Shown in pieces: positions 7,798 through 16,797 of a stretch of DNA of 56,257 nucleotides (the stretch's first letter is position 1; each line of letters starts with the position of its first letter). A program made the translations under genes and the position numbers. Origin of the DNA: Microbacterium sp. 5K110 (lineage in GTDB: Bacteria > Actinomycetota > Actinomycetes > Actinomycetales > Microbacteriaceae); assembly GCF_005774735.1 (NCBI RefSeq), contig NZ_VBUM01000011.1, positions 1-56,257 on the forward strand, given 5' to 3'. The notes beneath the pieces were generated by a model that was given only the letters and a program-made list of their open reading frames with translations, did no database searches and was not told the origin of the DNA.

Positions 7798-7816
7798 GAA
7801 GGGTTGCCTAACCTGT
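7798..7816. promoter_or_regulatory. DtxR/IdeR-type iron box
   Basis: GAAGGGTTGCCTAACCTGT matches 13 of 19 positions of the classical TTAGGTTAGSCTAACCTAA operator, with a well conserved right half (GCCTAACCT). It covers the -35 zone of the SIP-domain promoter, as expected for iron-dependent repression. Confidence 0.65.
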
Positions 7817-7854
7817 GTTGCCGCCCTGAGGCGGTGGCCGCGGAACCGGTCGCG

Positions 7855-8565
7855 TCACTCCACGAGAGCGTCCCGCAGGCCGGCGAGTTCGTCGTCAGTC
7901 ACCCCGTGGGCCCGGAGGAATCCGGCGGGCGAGCCGTGCTCGGCATCCAGGCGTTCCAGGAGCGCGCGCATGACCGGCGCGGGAGAGCGGGTCGCCAGTT
8001 CTTCGGCGTGCCGGTTCTCGGGGTGCAAAGCGCGGATGCCGGACACGATCAGGCGATTGCGTTCGGCGGGGAGCAGGGACTCGGTGCGTGCGTAGTCCGC
8101 GACCACGGCGTCGCGGTCCACACCGGCCGCGGCGAGCGCGATCGCGACGGTGACGCCGGTGCGGTCCTTGCCGACGGTGCAGTGGACGAGCACGGGTTGC
8201 GCTCCCGCGATCGCGCGCACCGCGGCGACGATCCGCGCGGGCGAGTCGGAGATCAACTCGTCGTACAGCTCACCGAGGCTGATGTCGCGTTCGAAGAACG
8301 ACTCGACCGACCCGAGGAACAGCGGCAGGCGGCGCACGTCGACGTCGAGTCCCGTGAGACGGCTCGGCGCGTGGCGCACTTCGTCGTCGTCGCGGAGGTC
8401 GACGATGCGCCGGAGTCCCAGCGCGCGGAGGGTCTCGAGGCCCTCGTCGTCGACGTGCCGCAGGTTGCCGGAACGGAAGAGCACGCCCGAGCGCGTGCGC
8501 CCCGAGCCCGCCGGCAGTCCCCCGACGTCGCGGAAGTTCGTCGCGCCCGAGACGAGCGTGCTCAC
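7855..8565 (-). CDS. Tyrosine-protein phosphatase (PTP/lipid phosphatase type)
   Basis: A 236-residue phosphatase with the active-site P-loop VHCTVGKDRTG (catalytic Cys129, Arg135) and the N-terminal family motif NFRDVGGL (about 10-17), then FRSGNLRHV and IVDLRDDDE. HCxxGKDRTG is typical of the mycobacterial PtpB/LipA-like and DSP-related phosphatases, which act on phosphotyrosine and sometimes phosphoinositides. The GTG start overlaps the stop of the upstream AhpD-like gene (GTGA, 8562-8565), so the pair is an operon. Confidence 0.9.
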   Translation of the reverse strand: MSTLVSGATNFRDVGGLPAGSGRTRSGVLFRSGNLRHVDDEGLETLRALGLRRIVDLRDDDEVRHAPSRLTGLDVDVRRLPLFLGSVESFFERDISLGELYDELISDSPARIVAAVRAIAGAQPVLVHCTVGKDRTGVTVAIALAAAGVDRDAVVADYARTESLLPAERNRLIVSGIRALHPENRHAEELATRSPAPVMRALLERLDAEHGSPAGFLRAHGVTDDELAGLRDALVE

Positions 8566-9050
8566 GCCGCACCCCCGTGGTCGTGCGGGGCGCGGGGCGG
8601 CACCGGGTAGCGGCCCGCGATCGCGACGCGGTTGAAGGCGTTGATCGACACGAGCACCCAGCTCAGGGCGACGTATTCGTCTTCACTGAGGATGCCGCCC
8701 GCCCGGTCGTACACCGCGTCGGGGATGCCCTCGTCATGGATGAACGTGAAGGACTCGGCGAGTTCGAGGGCGGCGCGCTCGCGCTCGTCGAAGACCCCCG
8801 ACTCGCGCCAGGTCGCGATCTGCGCGATGACATCGGCGTCGAGGCCCGCCCGGACCGCGGCATCCACGTGCACACGGACGCAGTAGGCGCACCCGTTCAA
8901 CTGCGACGCGTGGATCTGCACGATCTCGCGCAGCCGCGCATCGATTCCCGCGGCGGCGGCGATGCCCCCGACGGTCTGGGAGAAGGCTCGCAGCGCGGCG
9001 TACGCCTCGGGAGCCTTCTTCGACAGGTGCACGCGCCGTTCCTCGCCCAT
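8562..9050 (-). CDS. Carboxymuconolactone decarboxylase/AhpD-like protein
   Basis: A 162-residue AhpD-fold protein. The diagnostic helix LREIVQIHASQLNGCAYCVRVHVDAA (about 51-76) carries the CxxC pair (CAYC) and downstream His of alkylhydroperoxidase-like thiol redox enzymes. EDEYVALSWVLVSINAFNRVAIA is the usual C-terminal helix. Such proteins reduce peroxides or act as thiol reductants, and no aromatic-degradation genes are near. The start at ATG 9050 is supported by TAGGCT 7 nt upstream (leaderless). Coupled to the phosphatase downstream. Confidence 0.88.
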   Translation of the reverse strand: MGEERRVHLSKKAPEAYAALRAFSQTVGGIAAAAGIDARLREIVQIHASQLNGCAYCVRVHVDAAVRAGLDADVIAQIATWRESGVFDERERAALELAESFTFIHDEGIPDAVYDRAGGILSEDEYVALSWVLVSINAFNRVAIAGRYPVPPRAPHDHGGAA

Positions 9051-9057
9051 GGCCCAC

Positions 9058-9063
9058 AGCCTA
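9058..9063 (-). promoter_or_regulatory. -10 box of leaderless AhpD-like gene
   Basis: TAGGCT, 7 nt, then ATG 9050 on the minus strand; there is no ribosome site. Confidence 0.45.
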
Positions 9064-9133
9064 CGGCGCACCTCGGACACCGCGCCGGGGCCGACGCGCT
9101 CTCCCCACGGCATCCGTATCGAGAACCGGCGAT

Positions 9134-9198
9134 GCACCCGGAACAGGGCGAAGCCGCGCGAATGGGCCTGTCCTGGGCACACCGCCTGTTCTGGTGCC
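9134..9198. repeat. Dispersed AACAGG/CCTGTT element, copy 1
   Basis: AACAGG at 9142, CCTGTC 25 nt further and CCTGTT 18 nt beyond that. Exactly the same geometry, inverted, recurs at 15253-15303. The arms around GAACAGG and CCTGTTC extend to an imperfect 16-bp stem. It lies in the 208-bp spacer between divergent genes. Confidence 0.55.
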
Positions 9199-9246
9199 AC
9201 GTGTCCCCGGGCATCGAGCGAGCTGGCGACCGCGGCGGCGCGGTGA

Positions 9247-9252
9247 CAGGCT
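9247..9252 (+). promoter_or_regulatory. -10-like box before the alpha/beta hydrolase
   Basis: CAGGCT, 6 nt, then ATG 9259. It differs from TANNNT only at the first base; the mRNA is probably leaderless. Confidence 0.35.
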
Positions 9253-9258
9253 GGCAGC

Positions 9259-10176
9259 ATGCCCGAGACCGACGAGTTCTCCTTCCTCCCCGCGCAGGCC
9301 GCCGGCGCCGGCACCGCGCTCCCGACCGTCGCGCGCGTCGAGTTGACGCTCTCGGACGGGCGCACGCTGAGCGGGTTGCGGTGGGGCGAGGCTCCCCCGC
9401 GGGCGACGTTCCTGCACGGTGCCGGGCTGAACGCCCACACGTGGGACACCACGCTGCTGCACCTGGGCGTCCCGGCGCTCGCTCTCGATCTCGCCGGACA
9501 CGGCGATTCGTCGTGGCGCGAGGATGCCGCCTACGTCGCGCGCGTTCTCGCCCCCGATATCGCGGCGGCTCTGGACGCGTGGACCGACCGGCCGCAGGTC
9601 GTCGTGGGCCACTCGCTGGGCGGGCTCACGGCGGCCGCGCTCGCGGCATCCCGTCCTGACCTCGTCGCGCGGCTCGTGATCGTGGACATCACCCCCGGCA
9701 TCGACCCGAGCGCCGGCCCGGCGCAGCTGCGGGCGTTCTTCGCCGGGCCCACCGACTGGGCGTCGCGCGACGAGCTCGTCGAGAAGGCACTGGCGTTCGG
9801 ACTGGGCGGGGCGCGCGAGGCCGCCGAACGCGGAGTCTTCCTCAACACCCGCGTGCGCCCGGACGGCCGCGTGGAGTGGAAGCACCACTTCGCCCACCTC
9901 GCCGCCGCCGCGGCGGCTTCGGACACCGACACGACGACTCCGGATGCCGTGCGCGCGGTGCTGGCGTCCACGGGCTGGGACGACCTCGCCGGCGTGCGCG
10001 CGCCGCTCACCCTCATCCGCGGAGATCACGGTTTCGTCACGGCAACCGACGCGGACGAGCTCGTGCGCCGGGCACCGGATGCCGAGGTGCGTGTCGTGCC
10101 GACCGGGCACAACGTGCAGGAGGAGGACCCGGCCGGCCTCGCCGCGTCGGTGCGGGAGCTGCTCGAACGGGAGTGA
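9259..10176 (+). CDS. Alpha/beta hydrolase
   Basis: A 305-residue hydrolase with the canonical fold markers: oxyanion-hole FLHGAGLNAHTWD (about 51-63), DLAGHGDSSW, the nucleophile elbow VGHSLGGLTAAA (Ser at about residue 119) and a C-terminal HNVQEEDP with the catalytic His. No signal peptide, so cytosolic. A lid region lies around residues 155-215. The substrate cannot be told from sequence; relatives include esterases, epoxide hydrolases and C-C hydrolases. It stands alone between a divergent gene and the ABC operon. No ribosome site, consistent with a leaderless start. Confidence 0.88.
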   Translation: MPETDEFSFLPAQAAGAGTALPTVARVELTLSDGRTLSGLRWGEAPPRATFLHGAGLNAHTWDTTLLHLGVPALALDLAGHGDSSWREDAAYVARVLAPDIAAALDAWTDRPQVVVGHSLGGLTAAALAASRPDLVARLVIVDITPGIDPSAGPAQLRAFFAGPTDWASRDELVEKALAFGLGGAREAAERGVFLNTRVRPDGRVEWKHHFAHLAAAAAASDTDTTTPDAVRAVLASTGWDDLAGVRAPLTLIRGDHGFVTATDADELVRRAPDAEVRVVPTGHNVQEEDPAGLAASVRELLERE

Positions 10177-10237
10177 CGACCTCGCGACGGCCCGTCCCGC
10201 AGTGTCACACACGGCGGCGGCCTCGAACGGGTGAAAG

Positions 10238-10243
10238 TAGGCT
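10238..10243 (+). promoter_or_regulatory. Candidate -10 of the ABC-importer operon
   Basis: TAGGCT about 70 nt before the lipoprotein ATG. The leader then carries a ribosome site (GAAAGGATG). Confidence 0.4.
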
Positions 10244-10312
10244 GTCCTCACCCCACACCACGGCACCACAGCACACCCGGATGCCGTCGGCCTGCGAAAG
10301 GATGATCCCGCG

Positions 10313-11824
10313 ATGCTGCGCCGCCCCGCCCTTGCCACGAGCGCGCTCCTGATCGGAGCCCTCCTGTTCACCGCGTGCACCGGCACGTCGACCCCGCCTG
10401 CCGCGACGGGGGCACCCGATCCGAACGCCACGCTCACCGTGCGCCTGTCGCTGGAGCCGTCCAACCTCGACATCCGCCGCACCAGCGGTGCCGCCCTGGA
10501 GCAGGCCCTCGTCGACAACGTCTACCAGGGGCTGGTGACGCGCAACGGCGACGACGACAACGCGATCGTCCCCGCCCTGGCGACCGAGTGGGCCGTCTCC
10601 CCCGACGGGCTGACGTACTCCTTCACGCTGCGTCCGGGCGTGACGTTCCACGACGGCAGCGCGCTGACCGCCGACGACGTCGTCTCGTCGCTGCAGACCG
10701 CGAAGGACGATGCGACGATCCAGAACAGCGCCGACCTCGCCGGGGTGGCATCGATTGCGTCGCCCGACCCCACGTCGGTCGTGATCACCCTCGCGCAACC
10801 GAACATGGATTTCCTGTTCTCCCTCACGGGTCGCGCCGGCCTGATCTTCAAGAACAACGACGCCACGAACTTCTCGACCGCCACGAACGGCACCGGCCCC
10901 TTCACCGTGTCGTCGTGGAACACCGGACAGAGCCTGACCCTCACCCGCAACGACGCCTACTGGGGCGACAAGGCGGGCGTGGCCGAAGTCGTGCTCGATT
11001 ACATCCCCGACCAGAGCGCGGCGATCAACGCGGCCGTCAGCGGAGACGTCGACGTCGCCCTCGAGATCGACCCCGAGCTGCAGGGTCAGCTCGACGGCAC
11101 CGGCAACTTCCAGATCGAGTCGGGGCTGACCACCGACAAGGGCACGCTGGCCTTCAACAACGCCCGCGCGCCCCTGAACGACCAGCGCGTCCGCGAAGCC
11201 CTGCGGCTGGCGATCGACCACCAGGCGCTCATCGACACCCTCGGCGCCGGCCAGACCCTCTTCGGCCCGATCCCGCCGCTCGACCCCGGATACGAAGACC
11301 TCTCGGGCAGCATCTCGTACAACCCCGACCGCGCGCGCGAGCTGCTCGCCGAAGCGGGGGCCGAGAACGTGAACCTCACCCTCACGATCCCGAGCGTCTA
11401 CCCGACCTCGATCGCGACGTTCCTGGTCTCGTCGTTCGCCGATATCGGTGTGACGCTCCAGGTGCAGTCGGTCGACTTCGGCACGTGGCTGCAGAACGTC
11501 TACACCAACCACGACTACGACCTGAGCTTCGTGCGGCACGTCGAGGCGCGTGACTTCGGCAACTGGGCCGACCCGTCGTACTACTTCGGCTACGACAACG
11601 CGCAGGTGCAGAGCCTCTACGCCCAGGCACTGGCGACGACCGACGAGCAGACCTCGGCGGACCTGCTGAGCGAGGCCGCCCGGATCGTCTCAGACGAGGA
11701 TGCCGCCGACTGGCTGTTCCTCTCGACGCCGCTCACCGCGGTCGCGACGAACGTGGCGAACTTCCCGAAGAACTCCCTCAACGTGCGCCTGCCCCTCGCG
11801 GGCGTGACGGTCTCGTCGGAGTGA
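10313..11824 (+). CDS. ABC-transporter substrate-binding lipoprotein (SBP family 5)
   Basis: A 503-residue family 5 solute-binding lipoprotein, the external receptor of the importer encoded downstream. Residues 1-22 are a lipoprotein signal with lipobox LFTAC (lipidated Cys22). The mature part shows family landmarks such as LEPSNLDIRR, VDNVYQGLV, ATEWAVSPDGLTYSFTLRPGVTFHDG and LAFNNARAPLNDQRVREALRLAID. The family binds di- or oligopeptides, nickel chelates or sugars; no ligand can be assigned. It is first of five genes joined by 4-nt overlaps. Confidence 0.93.
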   Translation: MLRRPALATSALLIGALLFTACTGTSTPPAATGAPDPNATLTVRLSLEPSNLDIRRTSGAALEQALVDNVYQGLVTRNGDDDNAIVPALATEWAVSPDGLTYSFTLRPGVTFHDGSALTADDVVSSLQTAKDDATIQNSADLAGVASIASPDPTSVVITLAQPNMDFLFSLTGRAGLIFKNNDATNFSTATNGTGPFTVSSWNTGQSLTLTRNDAYWGDKAGVAEVVLDYIPDQSAAINAAVSGDVDVALEIDPELQGQLDGTGNFQIESGLTTDKGTLAFNNARAPLNDQRVREALRLAIDHQALIDTLGAGQTLFGPIPPLDPGYEDLSGSISYNPDRARELLAEAGAENVNLTLTIPSVYPTSIATFLVSSFADIGVTLQVQSVDFGTWLQNVYTNHDYDLSFVRHVEARDFGNWADPSYYFGYDNAQVQSLYAQALATTDEQTSADLLSEAARIVSDEDAADWLFLSTPLTAVATNVANFPKNSLNVRLPLAGVTVSSE

Positions 11825-12771
11825 TCCGGTACGCGCTGACACGGCTGGGCCTGCTCGTCCTGGGCCTGGCCGTGTCCAGTGCGCTGATCTTCCTGTCGCT
11901 GCGGGTCCTTCCCGGCGACGTGGCGCTCCTCATCGCGGGCACTCAAGCCACGTCCGAGCAGGTCGACGCGCTGCGCGAGAGCCTCGGGCTCACGCAACCG
12001 CTGTGGCAGCAGTACCTCGACTGGATCGCCGGGATCCTCCGCGGCGACCTGGGCTCATCCCTCGTCACGGGGGCCTCGGTGACCGCCGAGCTGCTCGACA
12101 AGGCGCAGGTCACCGCGCCGCTCGCGGCCCTCTCGATGACCGTCGCCCTCGCCGTGGGGCTGCCGTTCGGGGTGCTGTCGGCCGTGCGTCGCGGGCGTCC
12201 CGACGGCACCGCCCTCAGCGTCGGCTCGCAGGCCCTCGCGGCCGTCCCGGTGGTGTGGGCGGGAATGATGCTCGTGGTCGTCTTCGCGGTGTGGCTCGGA
12301 TGGCTCCCCCCGCAGGGCTTCCCGCGCGCGGGCTGGGGCGACCCGGCCGCGGCGTTCCGCGCGCTCGTGCTGCCCGCGGTCACGATCGGTGTCGTCGAGG
12401 GTGCGATGCTGCTGCGATTCGTCCGCAGCGCGACGCTCCAGGCGATGGGCCAGGACTACGTCCGCACCGCCGCCGCCAAAGGCCTGACCCGCACGCGTGC
12501 GCTGCTGCGCCACGGCCTGCCCAACGTGGGCCTCTCGGTGGTGACGGTGCTGGGCCTGCAGATCGCCGGAATCATCGTGGGCGCGGTCGTGATCGAGCAG
12601 TTGTTCACCCTTCCGGGTGTGGGACGGATGCTCGTCGCCGATGTCGCCGCTCGCGACCTCCCCAAGGTGCAGGGCGAACTGCTCGCTCTCACGGCGTTCG
12701 TGCTCGTCATCGGCTTCCTCGTCGACCTCGTGCACCGCCTCATCGACCCGCGGCAGAGGGAGGCCTCGTGA
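11821..12771 (+). CDS. ABC importer permease (DppB/OppB type)
   Basis: A 316-residue inner-membrane permease with six helices. The N-terminus (IRYALTRLGLLVLGLAVSSALIFLSLRVLPGD) and the EAA loop QDYVRTAAAKGLTRTRALLRHGLPN are typical of the DppB subfamily. It starts at GTG 11821, overlapping the binding-protein stop (GTGA), and ends by overlapping the next permease in the same way. It pairs with the DppC-type protein to form the channel. Confidence 0.93.
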   Translation: MIRYALTRLGLLVLGLAVSSALIFLSLRVLPGDVALLIAGTQATSEQVDALRESLGLTQPLWQQYLDWIAGILRGDLGSSLVTGASVTAELLDKAQVTAPLAALSMTVALAVGLPFGVLSAVRRGRPDGTALSVGSQALAAVPVVWAGMMLVVVFAVWLGWLPPQGFPRAGWGDPAAAFRALVLPAVTIGVVEGAMLLRFVRSATLQAMGQDYVRTAAAKGLTRTRALLRHGLPNVGLSVVTVLGLQIAGIIVGAVVIEQLFTLPGVGRMLVADVAARDLPKVQGELLALTAFVLVIGFLVDLVHRLIDPRQREAS

Positions 12772-13633
12772 GGACGCTGCGCCGGCTCTGGAGCATCGGC
12801 ACCGGGCGCTTCGGCATCCTGGTCGTCGTCGCCATCGCTCTCACGGCGCTCGTGTCGCTGGTGTGGACGCCGTTCGATCCCGCGAGCGTCGACGCGCGAG
12901 CGCGCTGGGCCGACCCGTCATGGCTGCACGTGCTGGGCACCGACGGGAACGGCCGCGACATCCTGAGCCTGCTGATGGCGGGCGCACGCACGACCGTGGT
13001 GGTCGCGGTGGGCGCGGGGGTCGTCGCTTCGCTGCTCGGGATCGCCCTCGCCGCTCTCGGGGCGCTCACCGCGCGGTGGGTGCGCGAGAGCGTGGCGGTG
13101 CTCGTCGACATCCTGGTCGCCTTCCCCGTACTCATCATCGCGATGATGATCACCGCGGTGTGGGGCGGCTCCCTCGGCGTCGTCATCTGGTCGGTCGGGA
13201 TCGGCTTCGGCGTGAACATCGCCCGCGTCACTCGACCCGAGCTGCGGCGGGTGCTGCACAGCGACTTCGTCCTGGCCGGTCGCGCGAGCGGGCTGACCCC
13301 CCTGCAGAATCTCGTGCGCCACCTGCTCCCCAACGTCGCCCCCGTCTTCATCGTGCAGTTGTCGTGGGGCATGGCCGTGGCCGTCCTGGCCGAAGCGGGG
13401 CTGTCGTACCTCGGCTTCGGCGCCCCGATCACGCAGCCGTCGTGGGGCGTGCTGCTGAGCGATCTGCAGGCGTACATCTCCGTCCACCCGCTCGCGGTGG
13501 TGTGGCCGGGCCTGGCGATCACGGTGACGGTGCTCGGGCTGAACCTGCTCGGCGACGCGCTCCGCGATGCCGCCGACCCGACGCTCTCCGAACGCACCCC
13601 GCAGGCCCGCACGCACGTCCCGGTGGTGGTGTC

Positions 13634-13637
<4 letters not shown>
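12768..13637 (+). CDS. ABC importer permease (DppC/OppC type)
   Basis: A 289-residue permease starting at GTG 12768 (VRTLRRLWSIGTGRFG). It has the DppC-specific GTDGNGRDILSLLMAGARTT after the first helix, and an EAA loop RVLHSDFVLAGRASGLTPLQNLVRHLLPN. It partners the upstream permease. Overlaps at both ends (GTGA upstream, ATGA downstream) indicate tight [13 protein letters not shown] coupling. Confidence 0.93.
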
Positions 13638-14448
<811 letters not shown>

Positions 14449-14452
<4 letters not shown>

Positions 14453-15240
14453 GCGACACGATCCTGCACGCGCGCGGACTCTCGCGCACCTACCTCACCC
14501 CCCGCACCCGCGGCTTCGGCCGTGCCGAACGCACCGCGGGACTGCTCGACGTCGACGTCTCGGTGCGCGCCGGGTCGGCGGTGGGGATCATCGGCGAGTC
14601 CGGGTCGGGCAAGTCCACCCTCGTGCGTCTGCTGCTCGGACTCGACGCCCCCACGGCCGGAACGGTCGAGGTCGAGGGGCGCGCGGTCGACGCGGGCGGC
14701 TCCGCGCGGTCGCTGCACTGGCTGCGACGGGCCACGGGCATCGTGCTCCAGGACCCGTACGCCTCGCTGGACCCGCGCATGAGCGTTGGACGCATCGTCG
14801 GCGAGCCCCTGTGGGCTCTGGGGATCGAGGGCGATCGACGGGCGCGTGTGCGCGAGGTGCTCGAACAGGTCGGTCTCGACGCCGACGTGGCCGAGCGCTT
14901 CCCGCACGAGTTCTCGGGCGGGCAGCGTCAGCGGATCGCCCTCGCCCGGGCGATCGTGCACCGTCCCCGCATCCTCGTCGGCGACGAGCCGCTGTCGGCG
15001 CTCGACGTGACGGTGCGGGCGCAGATCCTGCGGCTCATCGCACAGCTGCGGGCGGAGGAACACATGACGCTCGTGCTCGTCTCGCACGACATCGGCGTCG
15101 TGCAGAACGTGTGCGACCAGGTCGTGGTGATGAAGGACGGCCGGGTCGTCGAACAGGGCCCCACCGAGAAGGTCCTGCTGCAGCCGCAAGCCGCATATAC
15201 GCGGCGGCTGCTGGCGTCGGTGCCCACCCTCCCCGCCTGA
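14449..15240 (+). CDS. ABC importer ATPase (DppF/OppF type)
   Basis: A 263-residue second ATPase of the importer. Walker A GESGSGKST, Q-loop LQDPYASLDPRMSVGRIVGEPL (the DppF hallmark), signature FSGGQRQRIALA, Walker B ILVGDEPLSALD, H-loop VSHD. The C-terminus VLLQPQAAYTRRLLASVP is also typical. ATG 14449 overlaps the DppD-type stop. Last gene of the operon, followed by a palindromic element. Confidence 0.93.
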
Positions 15241-15252
15241 GCACCGTCACGA

Positions 15253-15303
15253 AAACAGGCCGCGCGGCGAGAACAGGCCGATCCCGGCCGGATCACCCTG
15301 TTT
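15253..15303. repeat. Dispersed AACAGG/CCTGTT element, copy 2 (possible terminator)
   Basis: AACAGG at 15254 and 15272, CCTGTT at 15297; internal GGCCG/CGGCC arms. The 18- and 25-nt spacings equal those of the copy at 9134-9198 read in reverse. It lies just after the ABC operon and could act as a terminator, but it also looks like a member of a dispersed repeat family. Confidence 0.55.
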
Positions 15304-15358
15304 CCGCGGCATCCCCTGCCGTCGACGCAACGGATGCCGCGATGTCGGCGGCCGGCGC

Positions 15359-15364
15359 TAGCCT
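15359..15364 (+). promoter_or_regulatory. -10 box of the leaderless M4 protease gene
   Basis: TAGCCT, 6 nt, then ATG 15371; no ribosome site. Confidence 0.5.
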
Positions 15365-15370
15365 CTGCCC

Positions 15371-16429
15371 ATGACCCCCGGCATCGTTCCCCCGTTCCTG
15401 CTCGATCGGCTCGCTTCCACCGACGATCCCCGCCTCGCGCGCGCCGCCGCCGCCGCGCGGAAAACCCTCGCGATCCCCCGCCCCGAGCGCTCGACACGCA
15501 CGCGCCTGCGGCTGTCGATCGACGGCGGAGCGCTCGTCGCCGAAACCGGGCCCGCCCCCGACCGCGTGATCTCCGACGCCGGCAACAGCGAACGTCTGCC
15601 CGGTCGACGGGTGCGGACCGAAGACGATGCGCCGACCGGTGACCGCGCGGTCGACGAGGCCTATGACGGACTCGGCGCGACGTTCGACTTCTTCTGGGAT
15701 GCCTTCGCGCGCAACGCCATCGACGGCGCGGGCGGCTCGCTGTCGGCCACCGTCCACTTCGGCGACGACTACGACAACGCCTTCTGGAACGGCGAGCGGA
15801 TGGTGTTCGGCGACGGCGACGGCGAGGTGTTCATCGGGTTCACCCGGTCTCTCAGCGTCATCGCGCACGAACTCGGGCACGGCGTCACCGAGGCCGCCGG
15901 GGGCCTGGAATACCAGGGGCAGTCGGGGGCACTGAACGAATCGCTCTCCGACGTCTTTGGCGTGCTCGCCGAGCAGCACGCGCGGGGGCAGCGCGCCGAC
16001 GAGGCGTCGTGGCTCGTCGGGGCGGGGATCTTCGCCGACGCCGTCCAGGGCGTGGCGCTGCGCTCGATGTCGGCACCGGGAACCGCCTACGACGACGACG
16101 TGCTCGGCGCGGATCCCCAGCCCGGGCACGTGCGCGACTATGTCGAGACCGACGACGACAACGGCGGCGTGCACATCAATTCGGGCATCCCGAACCGGGC
16201 CTTCTTCCTGCTGGCCACCCGCCTGGGCGGCTTCGCGTGGGAGCGCGCGGGGCTCATCTGGTACCGCACCCTCACGTCGGGAACGCTGCCGCTCACCGCT
16301 GACTTCGCCGCCTTCGCCGCGGCCACGCGAGCGACCGCGGCGGCGGAGTACGGTGAGGAGTCGGAGGAGGTCGACGCCGTCCGAGCCGCGTGGGCGGGAG
16401 TGGGCGTCGAAGAGGATGCCACGACCTGA
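15371..16429 (+). CDS. M4 metallopeptidase, protealysin type
   Basis: A 352-residue thermolysin-family zinc protease. The zinc site is HELGHGVTE (His166, Glu167, His170) plus Glu190 in GALNESLSD; the 24-residue spacing equals that of thermolysin. The second active-site His is in GGVHINSGIPNRAFF. There is no signal peptide. The short N-terminal extension (TPGIVPPFLLDRLAS) matches the PPxL propeptide of protealysin-like enzymes, which are stored as cytoplasmic precursors. The downstream overlapping gene is its probable inhibitor. The gene is leaderless by promoter position. Confidence 0.93.
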   Translation: MTPGIVPPFLLDRLASTDDPRLARAAAAARKTLAIPRPERSTRTRLRLSIDGGALVAETGPAPDRVISDAGNSERLPGRRVRTEDDAPTGDRAVDEAYDGLGATFDFFWDAFARNAIDGAGGSLSATVHFGDDYDNAFWNGERMVFGDGDGEVFIGFTRSLSVIAHELGHGVTEAAGGLEYQGQSGALNESLSDVFGVLAEQHARGQRADEASWLVGAGIFADAVQGVALRSMSAPGTAYDDDVLGADPQPGHVRDYVETDDDNGGVHINSGIPNRAFFLLATRLGGFAWERAGLIWYRTLTSGTLPLTADFAAFAAATRATAAAEYGEESEEVDAVRAAWAGVGVEEDATT

Positions 16430-16736
16430 CGGCCCCGACGACGCGCGTTTCGTCGTGGTCGTCGTGCGCTCCGGCGGCATCGCGGGCCTGTCGAAACGCT
16501 GGCGCGCCGAACCCGACCCCGACAGCCACCCGCGGTGGCGGGAGCTCGTGGAGAGGTGCCCGTGGGACGCGCCTCCCCCGCCCGCGTCAGGGGCTGACCG
16601 CTACCAGTGGCGCATCGAGGTGCAACGCGGCGACTCCACCGTCCACCAGGCGCGCTTGGGCGACGGGCAGATCGCGGGGCCGTGGCGGACGCTCGTCGAC
16701 GAGGTGCGTCAGGCGGCCCCCGCCGCGCGTGGCTGA
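16416..16736 (+). CDS. Emfourin-like M4-protease inhibitor
   Basis: A 106-residue small protein with the features of the emfourin (M4in) family: RFVVVVVRSGGIAGLSKRW at the start, a Pro-rich loop, then DRYQWRIEVQRGDSTVH and a C-terminal helix PWRTLVDEVRQ. Emfourin was described as a tight inhibitor of protealysin encoded beside it in Serratia. ATG 16416 overlaps the protease gene by 14 nt with a GAAGAGG site just ahead, so protease and inhibitor would be made together. Assignment rests on context plus motif recall. Confidence 0.82.
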   Translation: MPRPDGPDDARFVVVVVRSGGIAGLSKRWRAEPDPDSHPRWRELVERCPWDAPPPPASGADRYQWRIEVQRGDSTVHQARLGDGQIAGPWRTLVDEVRQAAPAARG

Positions 16737-16797
16737 CTCCGGCCCCTGCCGCGCGTGGCTGACTTCGGTCCCCCGCCGCGCGTGGGTGACTCCGGCC
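16722..16797. repeat. Three tandem 26-27-bp repeats spanning the emfourin stop codon
   Basis: Copies start at 16722, 16748 and 16775; the unit begins GCCGCGCGTGGCTGACTCC. Copy 1 encodes the last residues (Ala-Arg-Gly) and stop of the inhibitor gene. Copies 2 and 3 differ by a few substitutions and fill the spacer up to the convergent GNAT gene. Confidence 0.8.
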
